Assembly (NCBI GenBank): GCA_039881045.1
Contig: JAYWVB010000004.1
Span: forward strand, 496,001 to 560,000
Direction: 5' to 3'
Source of the DNA: Chaetomium olivaceum
Taxonomy: Eukaryota > Ascomycota > Sordariomycetes > Sordariales > Chaetomiaceae
Length of the DNA: 64,000 nt
Each line of letters opens with the position of its first letter. The stretch's first letter is position 1. The notes under the pieces are model-generated. The model was not told the DNA's origin, did not search any database, and saw only the letters and a program-made list of their open reading frames with translations. Both the position numbers and the translations under genes were made by a program. Of the stretch, positions 1-11,176 are shown piece after piece.

Positions 1-372
1 AACTTTGGATGCTGTAAACGTGGTAGTAACCTCCATTGCTCTTTTGATACAGCATCTAATGATAGGCCGTCCCAAACCATGGATTGGGAAGTAGCGGGCA
101 TGTTGCGAGCGAAGTGAAGGGGCAAGAACAGCCCTGTACACACAACAATGCCCAAGCTCCGGTTTTATTGCCGTCAAGCCCTTCACCCCGTTCGCGTCAA
201 AGGGTTTCTAGGTCGTTATGAACCGCCATCTTGTATTTTCTTCATACTAATACTAATTCTTGTTTGGCCGCTGGCCAATAATACGTTCGTTAGGCATAGC
301 AGTTGCTGTCCCATGCGACACCGATTCCAGACGCCGTTATTGTTTTCTCTTTGTGTAACTCATCCCTCGACC
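1..372. other. Upstream region, no gene seen
   Basis: No conserved coding segment recognised. A reading frame is open from about 148 into the next feature, so the true start of that protein could lie here. Confidence 0.4.
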
Positions 373-1305
373 ATGACCAGAGGAAAGTGGCGCGACCGGC
401 TTCGCAGAGCCCGTAATCGGCTTTTTCGCCGACAAGGCCCACACCACAACATTGAGGACAGCCCAACTTACGCTTCATGCGGTCCTCCTTTTCAGCAGGT
501 GGCCGGAGCGCCAAACGACCAACATATCCCCGTCATACAGATTGGGCCGAGCCAACCGTCGTACTACTACTACCCGCCGTTTCGCCTTCAAGACAGCCTC
601 GGGGGTCATCATGCGCCCCAAGCAGGCAACCTTTGACCTCACCCTGCCGGTCCCGTCGTGGGGGATATCGCCGGGATATCCAACACGATCGTCCCCAAAG
701 AACTGGTCCCCGAAGAGTCTATCCCTCAGAGGCCCCTCTCCTAGGAGCTCTTACAAAAAAAGCTCGTCTCCCAAAGGCTCGTCTCCCGAACGCTTGTCGC
801 ACAAAAGCTCGTCGCACAAGACATGCTCATCAGCCAAAACCTCCTCGTCAGCCAAAACGTCGGGCTCCGACCCCCAGCCAGAGCAACCCAAGCCCAAGGC
901 GCCCCGCTCGGTGGTATCCCTAGTATCCTCCCCGTGTCAACGAAGACGCAGCGCGGCAGCCATCGCAGCTCGCGCTGGTCCTTCGGCAGCAACCGCGCCA
1001 TGCGCGCCGCGCGGCCGGGCATCGCGCACTTCACGGGGGACGACACGGACCGTGCCCTCCCCAGCGGCATGACGCCCCCCAGGGCCGCTACCGGCCCTGT
1101 TACGCCTCCTAACTCTCCTAACTCTCGCGCTCGCCGGCCGCCTTCTCTCGCCGAGCGCGAGCACGAGCACGAGCATGATGAGCACGAGCTCTTCTCCCAC
1201 GCACCGTCGCTTACCTCTCCCGGCTCGCGTCGGGGCCGTTCCATCTCGGGCCGCGGAGGGTACCTCCCCACACCGCCGCCTACTCTCTCCGCTTTCTCCT
1301 TCTGA
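373..1305 (+). CDS. Low-complexity hypothetical protein
   Basis: Not recognised. A basic N-terminus (MTRGKWRDRLRRARNRLFRR) begins at 373. The last third (about 950-1305) has strong coding character: GC-rich third positions, TPPNSPNS, an EHEHEHDEHE acidic/His run and a SPGSRRGRSISGRGG tail ending in TGA. The middle (about 690-860) is a 15-bp tandem repeat readable in all three frames. In the frame of both ends it is interrupted by TGA at 634-636 and TAG at 742-744. The frame one base over is open and reads SPK/SSPKG-type repeats. So an intron, a frame error or a real lesion must join the parts. A 3' splice-like site (tctcctag) ends at 744, but no convincing donor is seen. Probably a disordered Ser/Arg/Pro-rich protein; no function proposed. 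Confidence 0.35.
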
Positions 1306-2266
1306 GTAGTGCTGCCGGGCTTGTAAGGTGAGTGGTGGTGGTGGTGATGGTGTGGTGGTGAGGAAGGGGAAGTGGGGATGGGGCCCAGATTGGACGGCAG
1401 AGTCAGTCTGGGTCTAAAGATTGCAGTCCAGCTCGGATGGAGGACGAGACGAGGCTCCGGGGAAGGAGCATACGTGAGCTTTTCAGTTCAGGAGGGGGCC
1501 GCTCGCCGTCGTCGAAGCGTGGGAGCTGGACGCCGGGGTTGTCGTCGGCTTTTGGGTGAGGGGCTGCACACCTTTTTCGGTTGGGTGGTGTTGGGACTGG
1601 GTATCGCGGTTGGGATCATTGGGGGGACGACATTGTTGAGACCAAGGGAAAAGACTTGCTACATTTTTGGTTGTATGGGATAGAGGCTGGACGCTCGGGT
1701 GGGTCTGCGTTAGGTGTCGATCAAGGGAAACGGAAAAGATGAAAATTCCTGGAACGTTAGGATGGGGGATTCCCCGCGGCAATCTGGTTCGGCCGCTAGC
1801 TTTTGAGGGACGGTGAATCGATTGTTGGCACATATGTCGGCTTTTTAGGGAGTTTGGGAGGTTTAGCGGTCCTTCTAGGTACATGTTTTTCCAGCGAAAA
1901 TGTTCAATACCCGTTCATCTCTCGCCCCTCTGCCATGCGTGTGTTCTAGCATGCATCGACAACGAAGAGGAAGTGAGAGGAAAGCAAACAAAAGAACCGA
2001 AAAATACAAAAAGAATAAAAAAAATAGAGAAGATGAGAAGATGGAGAGCAAATAAAACAGCCTCGAAGAATTGCCGCCAGCCGTTCTAAAAGGTCGGCTA
2101 GGATATGAACATAGGTTGCGAATTATTTTCTCTGTCCAGATTATCGTGAACTGTCCAGAAGCGACACGGCTCAGGAACGCACAACCCCAAACTGCGAAGT
2201 GCGCGGTTGTCCAGAGATTGCGCATCTAGGCACGATTACAAATCCAGTACTCCAACAAATAGCCAG
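1306..2266. other. Intergenic region
   Basis: About 960 bp with GGT/TGG-rich stretches (1330-1360) and an A-rich tract (1980-2060). Short reading frames occur on both strands but none resembles a known protein. No gene called. Confidence 0.4.
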
Positions 2267-2361
2267 GGCAAGATGGCCGAGCGGTCTAAGGCGCTGTCTT
2301 CAGGTTTCCAACAGAAACTTGGCAGTCCGAAAGGGCGTGGGTTCGAATCCCACTCTTGTCA
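2267..2361 (+). tRNA. tRNA-Leu(CAG) with 15-nt intron
   Basis: The acceptor stem GGCAAGA (2267-2273) pairs with TCTTGTC (2354-2360), with the discriminator base at 2361. The anticodon stem CTGTC/GGCAG (2294-2298 / 2321-2325) encloses a loop with anticodon CAG at 2301-2303 and G at position 37. A 15-nt intron (2305-2319) sits at the canonical site after position 37. A long variable arm, typical of leucine tRNAs, precedes the T arm GTGGG-TTCGAAT-CCCAC. Confidence 0.95.
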
Positions 2362-3369
2362 TAAACTTTTGCTCCTGTTCTCCTCACTCTTCTGAGGATG
2401 AAGGGAGGGTGCGCGTTTCTCTTTTTATTTTGTTGTTGTTTTTTGCTCGTGTCGTACTGGCGCTCAAAATGCTGTCATCATACTAAGTCCATCCATCCTC
2501 TAGTCGTTAACGGCGCGCAACCTGCGCGTCATTCCTTCGGACGATGACGAGCCCCCAGTTTCAAGGGCTACGAAATTGACTGTCGACTTTTGTCCTTTTT
2601 TGGAACACAGTGTCGGCAGGCGGTATGGCCCGCTTTTCATTAGGATCGAGAGTGGTTGCTCAAAGAGGTGCTCTGCGGCCTCCTTTTCTCGTGTTACAAC
2701 TTGAGGATCTGAACCCCTGGTATTTGCCCGCCACGTCAAATAAGCACAGCTTCAAAGCGACCACTCAACGGCAGCACCCGCGTTTGCGTGTCTCAAAGGG
2801 GGGATCCAAGGGGCTGCGGCTCGAGATGCAATTGTAACCATTCGTAAGAATCCCTATGGCGTTCCCGCAACGATGGTATTGCCGTGCTTCCCCATCCTGG
2901 TTTAATTCGTATTCTCAAGCCGCTTGGTTTGCTTTGCCATTGTGGTGCGTTTGTTCGTCCGGGACAATAGTAGTCGTACGACATGGGGCAATGATAGGAT
3001 TCGAGACAGGCTGCGCCAATCCGTAGTCCTTGACCCGGCTTGTCTTTCCTATCTGGCGAGTATAAACACGAGTAGAGAGCTAGGAGACTCATCAGACGAG
3101 ACGTTTCAAGTACTGACTCTCTAGACTCGCCTGCCGTGGCGGCTCGAGCACAAATCGCCACCAACCTCGAGGCATTGACTCGAGACTCGAGCTACAAATA
3201 AACGCGGTCTACGAGTTTACTTGGTCAAGGAGCCTTGAGAATATCGGTTTGTTGAGACTGCCGAAGTCTTGCTCCAAGGGCACAGTTGGGGTTCTGAAGC
3301 CGCCGGCATCCAGCGGTTTTTTGTTGCTCGATCCCTCGCTTTCGAGCTTCGGTCCACCGTCCTTACAGG
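2362..3369. other. Intergenic region
   Basis: About 1 kb between the tRNA and the carboxypeptidase. Reading frames on both strands show no recognisable domain. The 3' part (3140-3369) presumably holds the promoter and original 5' end of the carboxypeptidase. Confidence 0.4.
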
Positions 3370-5247
3370 ATGCATTGGAGTTTTGTCACATTCAATTACG
3401 GCTTTGGCCGCCCCGTCTTTGGGATACCTTCAACCTCCGTTGTTGAACCCACGCTATCAACGGCATGCAGCCCGTGTTGACAACCAGACGGCTCACAACC
3501 AGACGCAATCACCGTTCCTCAACGAGCAGTCAAGTGGTAAGATGCGTCATCAAATCCAGTATGAAGTCAACTCACTGACATGATCAGGTTTCGCCGTCAA
3601 TGGCTCGGGCATCCCGCTGGTTGACTTCGATGTGGGCGAGTCCTACGTTGGACTGCTGCCCACCGGCAATGACACCAGTCGTCAGCTGTACTTCTGGTTC
3701 TTCCCCTCCACCAACCCGGCTGCCCAAGAAAACAAGGAGATTCTGATTTATCTCACCGGCGGCCCGGGCTGCTCGTCGATCGGCGAGCTGCTCCAGCTGA
3801 ACGGCCCCATCTCTTGGCAGCCGGGGACGTTCCAGCCGGTCCAGAACAAATGGAGCTGGCACCGCCTTACCAATGTCGTCTGGATCGATCAGCCGGTCGG
3901 GACGGGGTACTCGCAGGGCACCCCCACGGCCACCAGCCAGGCAGACGTCGCCCAGGACTTCCTCGGGTTCTGGCAGAACTTTGTCGACACGTTTACCCTC
4001 CAAGGGTACCAGGTGCACGTCACGGGTTCGTCGTACGGTGGCATGTACGCCCCGTTCATTTCAAGTGCCATGCTCGACCGCAACGACAAGGAATACTTTA
4101 ACGTCTCGGGCATGGCCGTCTGGGACGGGCTGTACTCCAAATTCCCGTTGGTCGAAGACATCCCTGTCGCCAGGTACGTTGACAAGTGGAAGGAGACTCT
4201 TCCCTTCAACGACACGTTTAGGGCCGGCATCAAGGCGATCGACGAGCAGTGCGGGTACTCGGCGTACCTCGACGAGTTCCTCCCTCGTCCCCGCCGAAGG
4301 GACCGCAGCCCGCCATCATGCCGGGCGAGGACCCTGCCACCGGCATGCCACGTCCCGAGTGCTCCCTGTACATCGCCACTTTTCTGGCCGCAAAAGAGCT
4401 CAACCCGTGCCTCGCCCCCTCCGACGTCACCTCAAAATGCCCCGAGCTATTCGGTTAGTCACCCTCCTCCTTTCCCCTTTTCTCACACAACCTCCCAACC
4501 CACAACCCCTAACCCCCCTACTAACAACCCCCCTCCAGACCCCCTCGGCTTCACCGGCGGCACCTTCCACCTCCCCCCAGCCTTCCCCACCCCCTACTTC
4601 GACCTGCCCCTGGTCAAATCCGCCATCAACGCCCCCCCCAACACCACCTGGGCCTTCTGCCAGGACATGGCCACGCACCCCGTCTTCGTCGGCGGCGTCG
4701 ACACCTCCCTCAACGCCGGCCCGGGCAGCCAGCCCGTGCTCCCCGGCGTGATCGAGCGCACGGGGAATGTCATCCTGGGCCACGGGTCGCGGGACTTTCT
4801 TGTGTTGCCTGAGGGGACGCTGTTGACGATTCAGAATCTGACGTGGGGGGGTGAGCTGGGGTTTCAGGAAAGGCCGGAGAAGGCGCTGTTTGTGCCGGCG
4901 GCGGTGGGAGGGAATGCGGGCGCCGGGGTGGTGGGTTCGAGTCACTCCGAGAGGGGGCTGACGTGGTTTGGGGCGGCGATGGCCGGGCATTTGCTGGCGC
5001 TGGATCAGCCGGCGGTGGCGTTTCGGATGGTGGAGGTGTTGTTGGGGCGGGTGGAGGGGTTTGAGAGTACGGTGCCGTTTACGGTGGATATGGGTGGTGG
5101 TGGTGTTGGTGGTGTTGGGCAGCCGGGAGAGGGGTGGTGTTGGGAAAGGGAACGGTGGATGTTGGGGGGACGGTTCGGTATGTTTATACGGGGTGGTATG
5201 GAAATGGCACGGGGTATGGGGATGGGGAGGGAGAGGGAGTGGCGTGA
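3370..5247 (+). pseudogene. Serine carboxypeptidase (S10), frame-disrupted
   Basis: Family S10 serine carboxypeptidase, normally secreted or vacuolar, removing C-terminal residues. Visible hallmarks: LIYLTGGPGCSS substrate-binding motif, nucleophile motif GSSYGGMY, the Asp region NVILGHGSRDFLVLPEG and the His region (GLTWFGAAMAGH). Introns at 3537-3587 (GTAAGA..CAG) and 4454-4538 (GTTAGT..CAG, branch CTAAC). The reading frame breaks three times: no in-frame ATG precedes the signal-like hydrophobic stretch (ATG 3370 is one frame off), a one-base loss lies near 4275-4295 (after YLDEF), and a shift occurs in a GGT/GTT-rich repeat near 5090-5150. Beyond that repeat a better C-terminus (VYTGWYGNGTGYGDG) ends with TGA at 5245-5247. 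Family assignment is firm. Whether it is a pseudogene or suffers from indel errors cannot be told here. Confidence 0.8.
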
Positions 5248-5823
5248 AGTGGTGATGGATGCGATGGTTTACTCAGTTCTTTCTGTGAGAATGGGTTTAA
5301 TTAGACTTTGAAGATGGTAGACATTACCGAGACTTCGAGTCTTATTTTGGTACCCTTGTAGATGTTTTTTCTCTCTCATTCTCTCTTTTCTCTTTCTTCT
5401 TCTTCTTTTTTTTCTTCTTCGTTTTTTCTTGACTTTTTTTTTCATTTTTTTTTTCATTTGCAGTAATTGTTTCAAGGGAAGAATTGGCTGTTTATTTCAT
5501 CATGGAACTGCATTGGTGAATCTCGACGTCGGGTGAATCTGGAGGTGACCCGAAAGAAGACGCCCTGGGCTGCCCTGCCCCTGTAACTCAACCCCTGCCC
5601 CGATGTCTTGGCTGCAGCTGACAACCCCGAGGCCCTGCAGCATTGAAGAAGCGACCCTCGGGATCGTCCTCCAAAACTCCGCCGCAGAAACTATCACAGG
5701 ATGCATCTCGTCGAATAAAACCCGCTCCATGATCGCGCCGGCAACCGTGGTCATGCCATTCGGACTTTCCTCTCTTCTGATTTTCTGGTAATCGTAGACA
5801 CCTTCCGGGGCCCAGCCGCCCCG
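5248..5823. other. Intergenic region with pyrimidine tract
   Basis: Contains a T/C-rich low-complexity tract at about 5360-5460. The lysine-rich reading frame on the opposite strand there is only its translation. The rest is the presumed 3' end of the carboxypeptidase and the promoter of the pantothenate synthetase gene. Confidence 0.5.
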
Positions 5824-7072
5824 ATGCAGCCAACACTACCCCTCCTCCTTCGGCAAGCCGCCCGCCCCTCCATCATCAATTCTCTTTGCTCGCGTGTTTC
5901 ACTTCCTGCCCAACTACCCTCCGTTTCCATCACTAGACAACATTATCAATTACGAAACAAGCCCATTCGCCTAGTCTCACAATCTACACGCACAATGCCT
6001 AGCCGTTGTTCCTCTCCAGGCCCCCCTTCCCGAGGGGGAGACGGCTCCAAGCTCCGTGCCTCCTCGATCCGCGTCTTTGAGAGAGTCTCGTCCTTCCGCC
6101 GCTGGCGCCACCCGCACTTCCTCGACCAGCGGTCCGTCGCGCTCGTCCCCCATGGGCGCCCTGCACGAGGGCCACCTCTCGCTGATCCGCACCGCCGCGC
6201 GCGAGAACCACCACGTCGTCGTCTCGGTCTACGTCAACCCGGCCCAGTTCGGCGTGAGCGAGGACCTCGCCTCGTACCCGGTGACCTGGGATGCCGACGT
6301 CGAGGCCCTGATCAAGCTCGACCGTGAGCTCGCCGACGACGGGAACAACCTGGGCCGCATCAGCGCCGTGTTCCACCCCACTACCGACGAGATGTACCCG
6401 GCGGGGTTTCCCGGTCAGGAGTTGACCAGCAAGGGGAGCTTTGTCAACATCACCCCCGTCAGCGAGGTGCTGGAGGGCAAGTCGCGCCCGACCTTCTTCC
6501 GCGGCGTTGCTACCGTCTGCATGAAGCTGTTCAACATCGTGCAGCCGACGCGCGCCTACTTTGGGCAGAAGGATGCGCAGCAGACTGTGGTGATCAAGAA
6601 CATGGTGCGGGACTTCATGCTGCCCCTGGAAGTCGTCGTGGTCCCTACGGCGCGCGCCGAGGACGGGCTTGCGCTGAGCTCGAGGAACGTTTATCTGGGC
6701 GAGAGGAGGAGGGCTGTGGCTACGGTACTGTACGACGCGCTTAAGTTTGCTGAGAAGGCATACATGAACGGTGCGCGGGATCGTGCTGCCGTCCTCGGCC
6801 TGGCGGAGCAGCACGTCAAGCAGGTACAAGGGTCACAGATGGCGCTGGGGCCAGAGAGAAGAGTGCGGATGGAGATTGACTACCTCTCGCTTTCTGACGT
6901 CAACACGATGGAGGAGCTGCAAGTGGTCGACGGGACGAAGGGAGGTATTCTCAGTGGTGCGATACGGATGCTGTCCGTCGACGGCATACGTGAGGGTGAA
7001 GATCTCGGTTATGGCAACGGGCCACCCGTCCGGCTAATCGACAACATCATCCTCCCCCCGCAGGATGAATAG
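5824..7072 (+). CDS. Pantothenate synthetase (pantoate-beta-alanine ligase), one frameshift
   Basis: Catalyses ATP-dependent condensation of pantoate with beta-alanine, the last step of vitamin B5 synthesis (PanC/Pan6 family). Evidence: SVALVP followed by MGALHEGHLSLIR (nucleotide-binding HxGH-type motif), YVNPAQFG, AYFGQKDAQQ and LALSSRNVYL, all PanC signatures in order. The segments before and after codon VP at about 6148 lie in different frames: the usual Thr codon before MGALHEGH is reduced to a single C, i.e. two bases are missing at 6149-6151. No GT-AG intron can explain this. From 6152 the frame is open to TGA-equivalent stop at 7070-7072. ATG 5824 gives a long basic, Ser/Arg-rich leader that could be a mitochondrial presequence; ATG 5995 is an alternative start. 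Confidence 0.9.
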
Positions 7073-7694
7073 AGTTTCCCTCGGGCAGGTTCGCAGGACG
7101 AGGGTTTTGCATTGTTCGGCGTATTGGGTTTATTTTAGAGCGTGTGTTAGCGAGCTCATAGATGTTTCCTCGGGCTGAAGGTCGGCACTAGCGTGCTTCT
7201 CTGTACGTGTACATCCAAAATAGAATTTTAGATATGCTTCCACGAGTCCTTGATAGGCAGGCTTAACCAACAAAACGAACACAAGCGCAGTGGTTCCAAG
7301 CACCTTGAGATGTCCGGATGAGTGGGTTCCTATCCCGCGCATTTCAACTCGCCGCTGGTCTCCTTGCTCAGGGGGGGTGGATGAAGGACGGATAGATGTC
7401 ATCGAGTCGCAACCTATGGATTTAGGATTGCTCTCGAAGCGTCGTTCAAAGCCATGCCAAGCAGAGATCTCGAAATCGACAAACGGCAAAGCCAACTGTG
7501 CCAGCCCGACCCATCCGAACTCCTCATACCCCTGTCCCTGACCGACCACCGCCCGACTTTGCCCGCACACAGATTTTGCTCGCCTTTGTGTGACCCAAAG
7601 CAGGGCGTCCGATTCGCCCCTGTCTTACCCCGCTCCCACAAATCCTGGCATAATAACCGAAAACTTGTCCGAGAGCTTTCAACAAAGCAAACAA
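7073..7694. other. Intergenic region
   Basis: 3' flank of pantothenate synthetase and 5' flank of the tRNA-Arg gene. No coding match seen. A stretch near 7290-7350 vaguely resembles a tRNA 3' half (GTGGG..CCCGC) but lacks a complete cloverleaf. Confidence 0.45.
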
Positions 7695-7813
7695 GGTCCG
7701 CTGGCTCAATGGCAGAGCGTCTGACTACGATGCCCAATCCCCTCGCCTGGTTTCCCAGGTAGGATCGGCTCGAAGTAATCAGGAGGTTCCAGGTTCGACC
7801 CCTGGGTGGATCG
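7695..7813 (+). tRNA. tRNA-Arg(ACG) with 47-nt intron
   Basis: The acceptor stem GGTCCGC (7695-7701) pairs with GTGGATC (7806-7812), discriminator G 7813. The D arm contains GGCTCAATGGCAGAGC. The anticodon stem TCTGA/TCAGG brackets anticodon ACG (7727-7729) followed by A37. The intron 7731-7777 lies at the canonical position and contains its own short hairpin (CCTGG-ttt-CCCAGG). The T arm is CCAGG-TTCGACC-CCTGG. The cloverleaf is complete once the intron is removed. Confidence 0.93.
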
Positions 7814-7886
7814 TGAGCAGGTGATCGAAAGATCACAAATATACTTTTTCGACTTCTTCCCTTTTTATTTTTGTCTTTTCTTTTCT

Positions 7887-7903
7887 CCCCCCCCCCCCCC
7901 CCC
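7887..7903 (+). repeat. Poly-C tract, 17 bases
   Basis: Uninterrupted run of 17 C residues just downstream of the tRNA-Arg gene, after a T-rich stretch that may serve as the RNA polymerase III terminator. The length may be unreliable. Confidence 0.8.
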
Positions 7904-8620
7904 GGGCCACGCATAAGACCGAATTCCACCTTATAAAGTACTTCTCTAGGATATCCAGTCCATTTTTTAGGAACCGGGGGTTCCGAGTTCGACCTCCTTG
8001 TCGACTCCTTTTGCCAAGTTCACCTTCACCCCCTGTGCATCATTTATGTTTTCATGAGAAGATTTTCAGTTCGCAAACCGGGAGTTTGAGGCAAAATACG
8101 TTCTCAGCCCTATATTATCTGCAGGAGAGACTGCATTATTATTATTACTGATGATGCATTGTGAAACTCGTCGTTGTGGCGAGTCGTTCCCTCATTTCCA
8201 TTCACCCTCATAACTACCTGTCCCCACATAGGCCCCCAACGTTGGGACAAAAAGGATTCCTCGTTAAACCGTTGATGGTCGGTCTGTAAACCAAATCTCT
8301 TATTTGGCTGAGTCCTTTTCTGGCCGTGCTTGGATTGAGGCTTTGTGGGTGCTGTAACCAGTCCTTGACTATCCTTTTGACTCCTTGGCTACATGAATGC
8401 TCAAGTCGTCAACCGTGATTTCGGCTGGGATCCCTAGCGAACTGTAATGAATATAAGTAAGACACGAAATGCATGAGAATGCAAACATACCTCTGCATCA
8501 AGTCGGTATGCTAATGAATATCCCGGATGTCTCTTGTGCTCGATGACGTGGACATGGCGATTGCTTGGTTGAGAAAGATGACAGCGCCTCCAAAGAAGAA
8601 GCTGTATCCTCTGTCGTCGC
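7904..8620. other. Intergenic region
   Basis: No gene recognised. A short T-arm-like sequence (GAGTTCGACCTC, about 7984) suggests a tRNA-derived fragment but no cloverleaf forms. Confidence 0.4.
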
Positions 8621-9335
8621 TCACAGCTTCTTGGAGAATGCGACCTGAACTTCCTCGACGCGCGATCGGCTGACCGGAACTGGAACTGCCCCCCATGGAT
8701 CTCAAACACCATTTTTGACGCCTGCACCGCCTCTCCCTCCCCCCCCTCCCCCCAACCTCCGGCCCCGACACCGGCACCTCAAACCGAAACACCGTCCCCT
8801 CCTTCGGCACCAACTTGACCACATCCCTCCGCGTGACCACCTCAAACGCAAACCTTGAGTCCCTCACCACAATCCCTTTAATCCCCACCCGACTCACACA
8901 CCCACTCCGCACCACCTCCACGCCGGCCCCATGAAAATCCGCACTCGCCAGCTTCGCCGCCGCACCCTCCCCACCAGTATACAATTCACTCCCCAAAATC
9001 TCCCGCACGTAGCCCACCCACAACCGATGCAGCGGCTCAAAGAGCGCGTAGCGCTGCGCCTCGCGCGGCAGGTCATAGAGCGCCAGACGGCGGCGCTGGG
9101 TGGCGGATAAGGGTTTGGGCTTGAGGGCCTTCTTGCGCTGCTGCTTTCTTTTTTCTTGGGCGCGGCGGCGGGCTAGGCGCGCGTCGGAGGGCGGTGGCGA
9201 GGACGGGGTCAGGAAGAGCGGGCGCTGCTGGATCTTCTCGGTGAGGATGCGCGTTGCGTCGTCGGGCCCGTGGGCGCGGGCGAGGAGGATTGCTGCGATG
9301 GGGGGGGTTTTGGGGGGGCGTTTTGTTGTGTCCAT
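8621..9335 (-). CDS. POP4: RNase P/MRP subunit p29 (Pop4/Rpp29), two frameshifts
   Basis: Protein subunit of RNase P and RNase MRP, acting in the nucleus on tRNA 5'-end and rRNA processing. ATG at 9335 begins MDTTKRPPKTPPIAA; a basic segment (RRRAQEKRKQQRKKALK) is followed by the conserved p29 core: LYDLPREAQRYALFEPLHRLW, ADFHGAGVEVVRSGC, GIKGIVVRDS and KEGTVFRFEVPV. The conserved C-terminus (MVFEIHGGQFQFR, ASRKFRSH) continues in a different frame after a run of Gs (8735-8755). The final FSKKL-stop needs a further one-base correction, giving TGA at 8621. Both shifts look like single-base indels, one in a homopolymer. Pop4 is essential in yeast, so sequence error is a likely explanation. Confidence 0.85.
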
Positions 9336-9339
9336 TGTT

Positions 9340-9371
9340 GTAGTGGTGGTGGTGGTGGTGGTGGTGGTGGG
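9340..9371 (+). repeat. GGT trinucleotide microsatellite
   Basis: (GGT)n tract immediately 5' of the Pop4 start codon (reads as ACC on the transcribed strand), so in its 5' leader. Confidence 0.8.
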
Positions 9372-9749
9372 GGTTCTGGGTTGTTGAGGACTGTGTTCTG
9401 GTGGAGGGTGTCTTTAGGAACTTTTTTTGGTTCTAAAAGTTTCCCGTCTGGAAGCTGGTCTGAATTGCTGACTCAGCAAACCTTAATGTGCCTTATTTTT
9501 GGACGTTTCTGGGGGTGAAAACGGGCGACCTCTTCCCGTTCAGTTTTTATTCTGTTTTGGACTACAAGCTCATAGCAACACTCAAATAGCGCATGCTGTT
9601 GCCCTCGCTATGGTAGGCCGGCCTGAAGACATGTCCACGAACAGCCGGGCATCGAGGTCCGTTGTTGCATATCGGTACCGCAAAGTTGGACTGGGAGCAA
9701 TCACAGAACATTTTGGAGGTGAAATCTGCGAGGAGCTGGACGACTTATT
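9372..9749. other. Intergenic region
   Basis: Nothing recognised; promoter side of POP4 and 3' flank of the unknown gene at 9750. Confidence 0.4.
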
Positions 9750-10387
9750 TTAGAGTGAGGCTAACTCCGGCCCCGGCGACCCCCTTCCGTCGGCCATATA
9801 ATTCTTTCTTTCACGACGCTCACCCATTATCTCGTACGGTTCGAAGACAAGTTCTCCGCTATCACCCTCACCAACAACCACGCGTATGTACCTCGGATTG
9901 AGGCCGACGTCCTCTATGCGGAGCCGGTGGTTGAGCCAGAAGAAGATCGCCCTCAATGTTCCGTCCTTTTCCCAGGAACCAATGTGGTAAAAATCCTCAC
10001 GAACAGCTTCAGTCGAGCCAAAAATATCTTGGCTGACCAACTTGGCGATGAACAACGCGGTGGGTTTGAGCGCCCTGAACGGATGCTGAGGCGTCATCAC
10101 AACGTCGCGGCGGATTGGGGTTGAAACGGGCTTGATGCATGAATGAAAGCGAGGGAGTAGATGGAGTGGGACATAGAGTTCAACCCTGGCTGGTACCTCG
10201 AGGTCCAGCTCCAGAGCAGGATCGAAGTGGAACGGCATTTCTGTGAAGACAAAAACTGTGAATACTTAATTACCATCATACCCAGCGGATGGAAGTATGA
10301 AGAATGGAATAGGAAGAGATAGATACCTCCTGAGCCAAAGTGTAAGTATGGTTGGCGCTCGAGTGATGAGAAGGGTTTAATTGTCAA
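9750..10387 (-). CDS. Hypothetical protein, 5' end unresolved
   Basis: No family recognised. The main exon (10240 down to 9750) encodes about 160 residues beginning MPFHFDPALELDLEVPARVE, with an EDFYHIGSWEKDG segment and a C-terminal VVVGEGDSGELVFEPYEI. The composition is that of a folded protein. A donor/acceptor pair (gtatct at 10326, ttcacag at 10241; intron 10241-10326) joins in frame to an upstream segment ending ERQPYLHFGSG, so translation may start further upstream. No ATG is visible in that upstream segment. The internal ATG at 10238 is the fallback start. Confidence 0.5.
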
Positions 10388-11176
10388 GCTGCAAGGTTTA
10401 GAATGACTCGATCAGGGCCGTTCTGCTATTCCTTTATAGACGAATGGATAACGAAAATGTATATGTCCTCCGTGCCCGTTGACGTCTTCCTACCAAGGGC
10501 GCGTATAAGGGCGCGCCCATTGACATCCATGAGGCTGGGCATGCATGCTGTTGCCGTGTTACTTCGCCATCCCTTACCTACAGTATGTTAGATCATGCAT
10601 ACCGTCTAACCCCCCCTAACCCTTCAGCAACTCTCATTCCCTCATCTTGGGCGTATCATTATTGCGTACTTCTGGCAACGATGAATCGAGTCGGTTACCA
10701 AGTAGCCTTTATGGAGATCGGTAATTGTCGTCGTCGTGCAATAGGGAAGTTTTATTCGTAGGTTTGGCGAATTGCTAACGGCGATGCCGGTTTGAGCTTG
10801 GCTGCTGAGCTGCATGCCTCGCCCCGCGCTAGGCTGTCATAGGCCTAGACACCCTCGGCTCTGGAACCCCACGACCCCTCGGACCCCTCCACAACCCCAG
10901 ACCATGCGGAATCCTTGTCGGCAGGCAGCCCGTGTTCCCCTGGAAAGTCCAACCTCGGGAACCAGAGGAAAGCGCCGGCACTTGATCCATGTTTCCAATT
11001 TCCAGCTTCAGAATGCGCCGGCCACTGACCTCGCCTTTCAACACCACGATCCGCTCCTTACTGAAATAACGGAAATCGACGAAGGATACGACAGCTGGAT
11101 CATCAATTGAACGGGAAGCGAAAGAAAGGGGAACACGCCACTTAGTGTCGTCCACAGTCACGGTTCAAACCGCGCC
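10388..11176. other. Intergenic region
   Basis: About 790 bp between divergent genes. A reading frame at 10814-11110 is not recognisable as a protein and runs into the promoter of the acyltransferase gene. Confidence 0.45.

Noticed and set aside
5269..5475. Lysine/arginine-rich reading frame on the minus strand
   Set aside because: It is the translation of the pyrimidine-rich low-complexity tract, with no coding features.
5999..6829. Long minus-strand reading frame opposite pantothenate synthetase
   Set aside because: The plus strand carries all PanC motifs; the antisense frame is a GC-rich shadow.
7290..7350. Possible second tRNA
   Set aside because: Only a T-arm-like hairpin with a non-standard loop; acceptor and anticodon stems do not form.
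10814..11110. 98-codon plus-strand frame before the acyltransferase
   Set aside because: No recognisable features; overlaps the expected promoter and leader of that gene.
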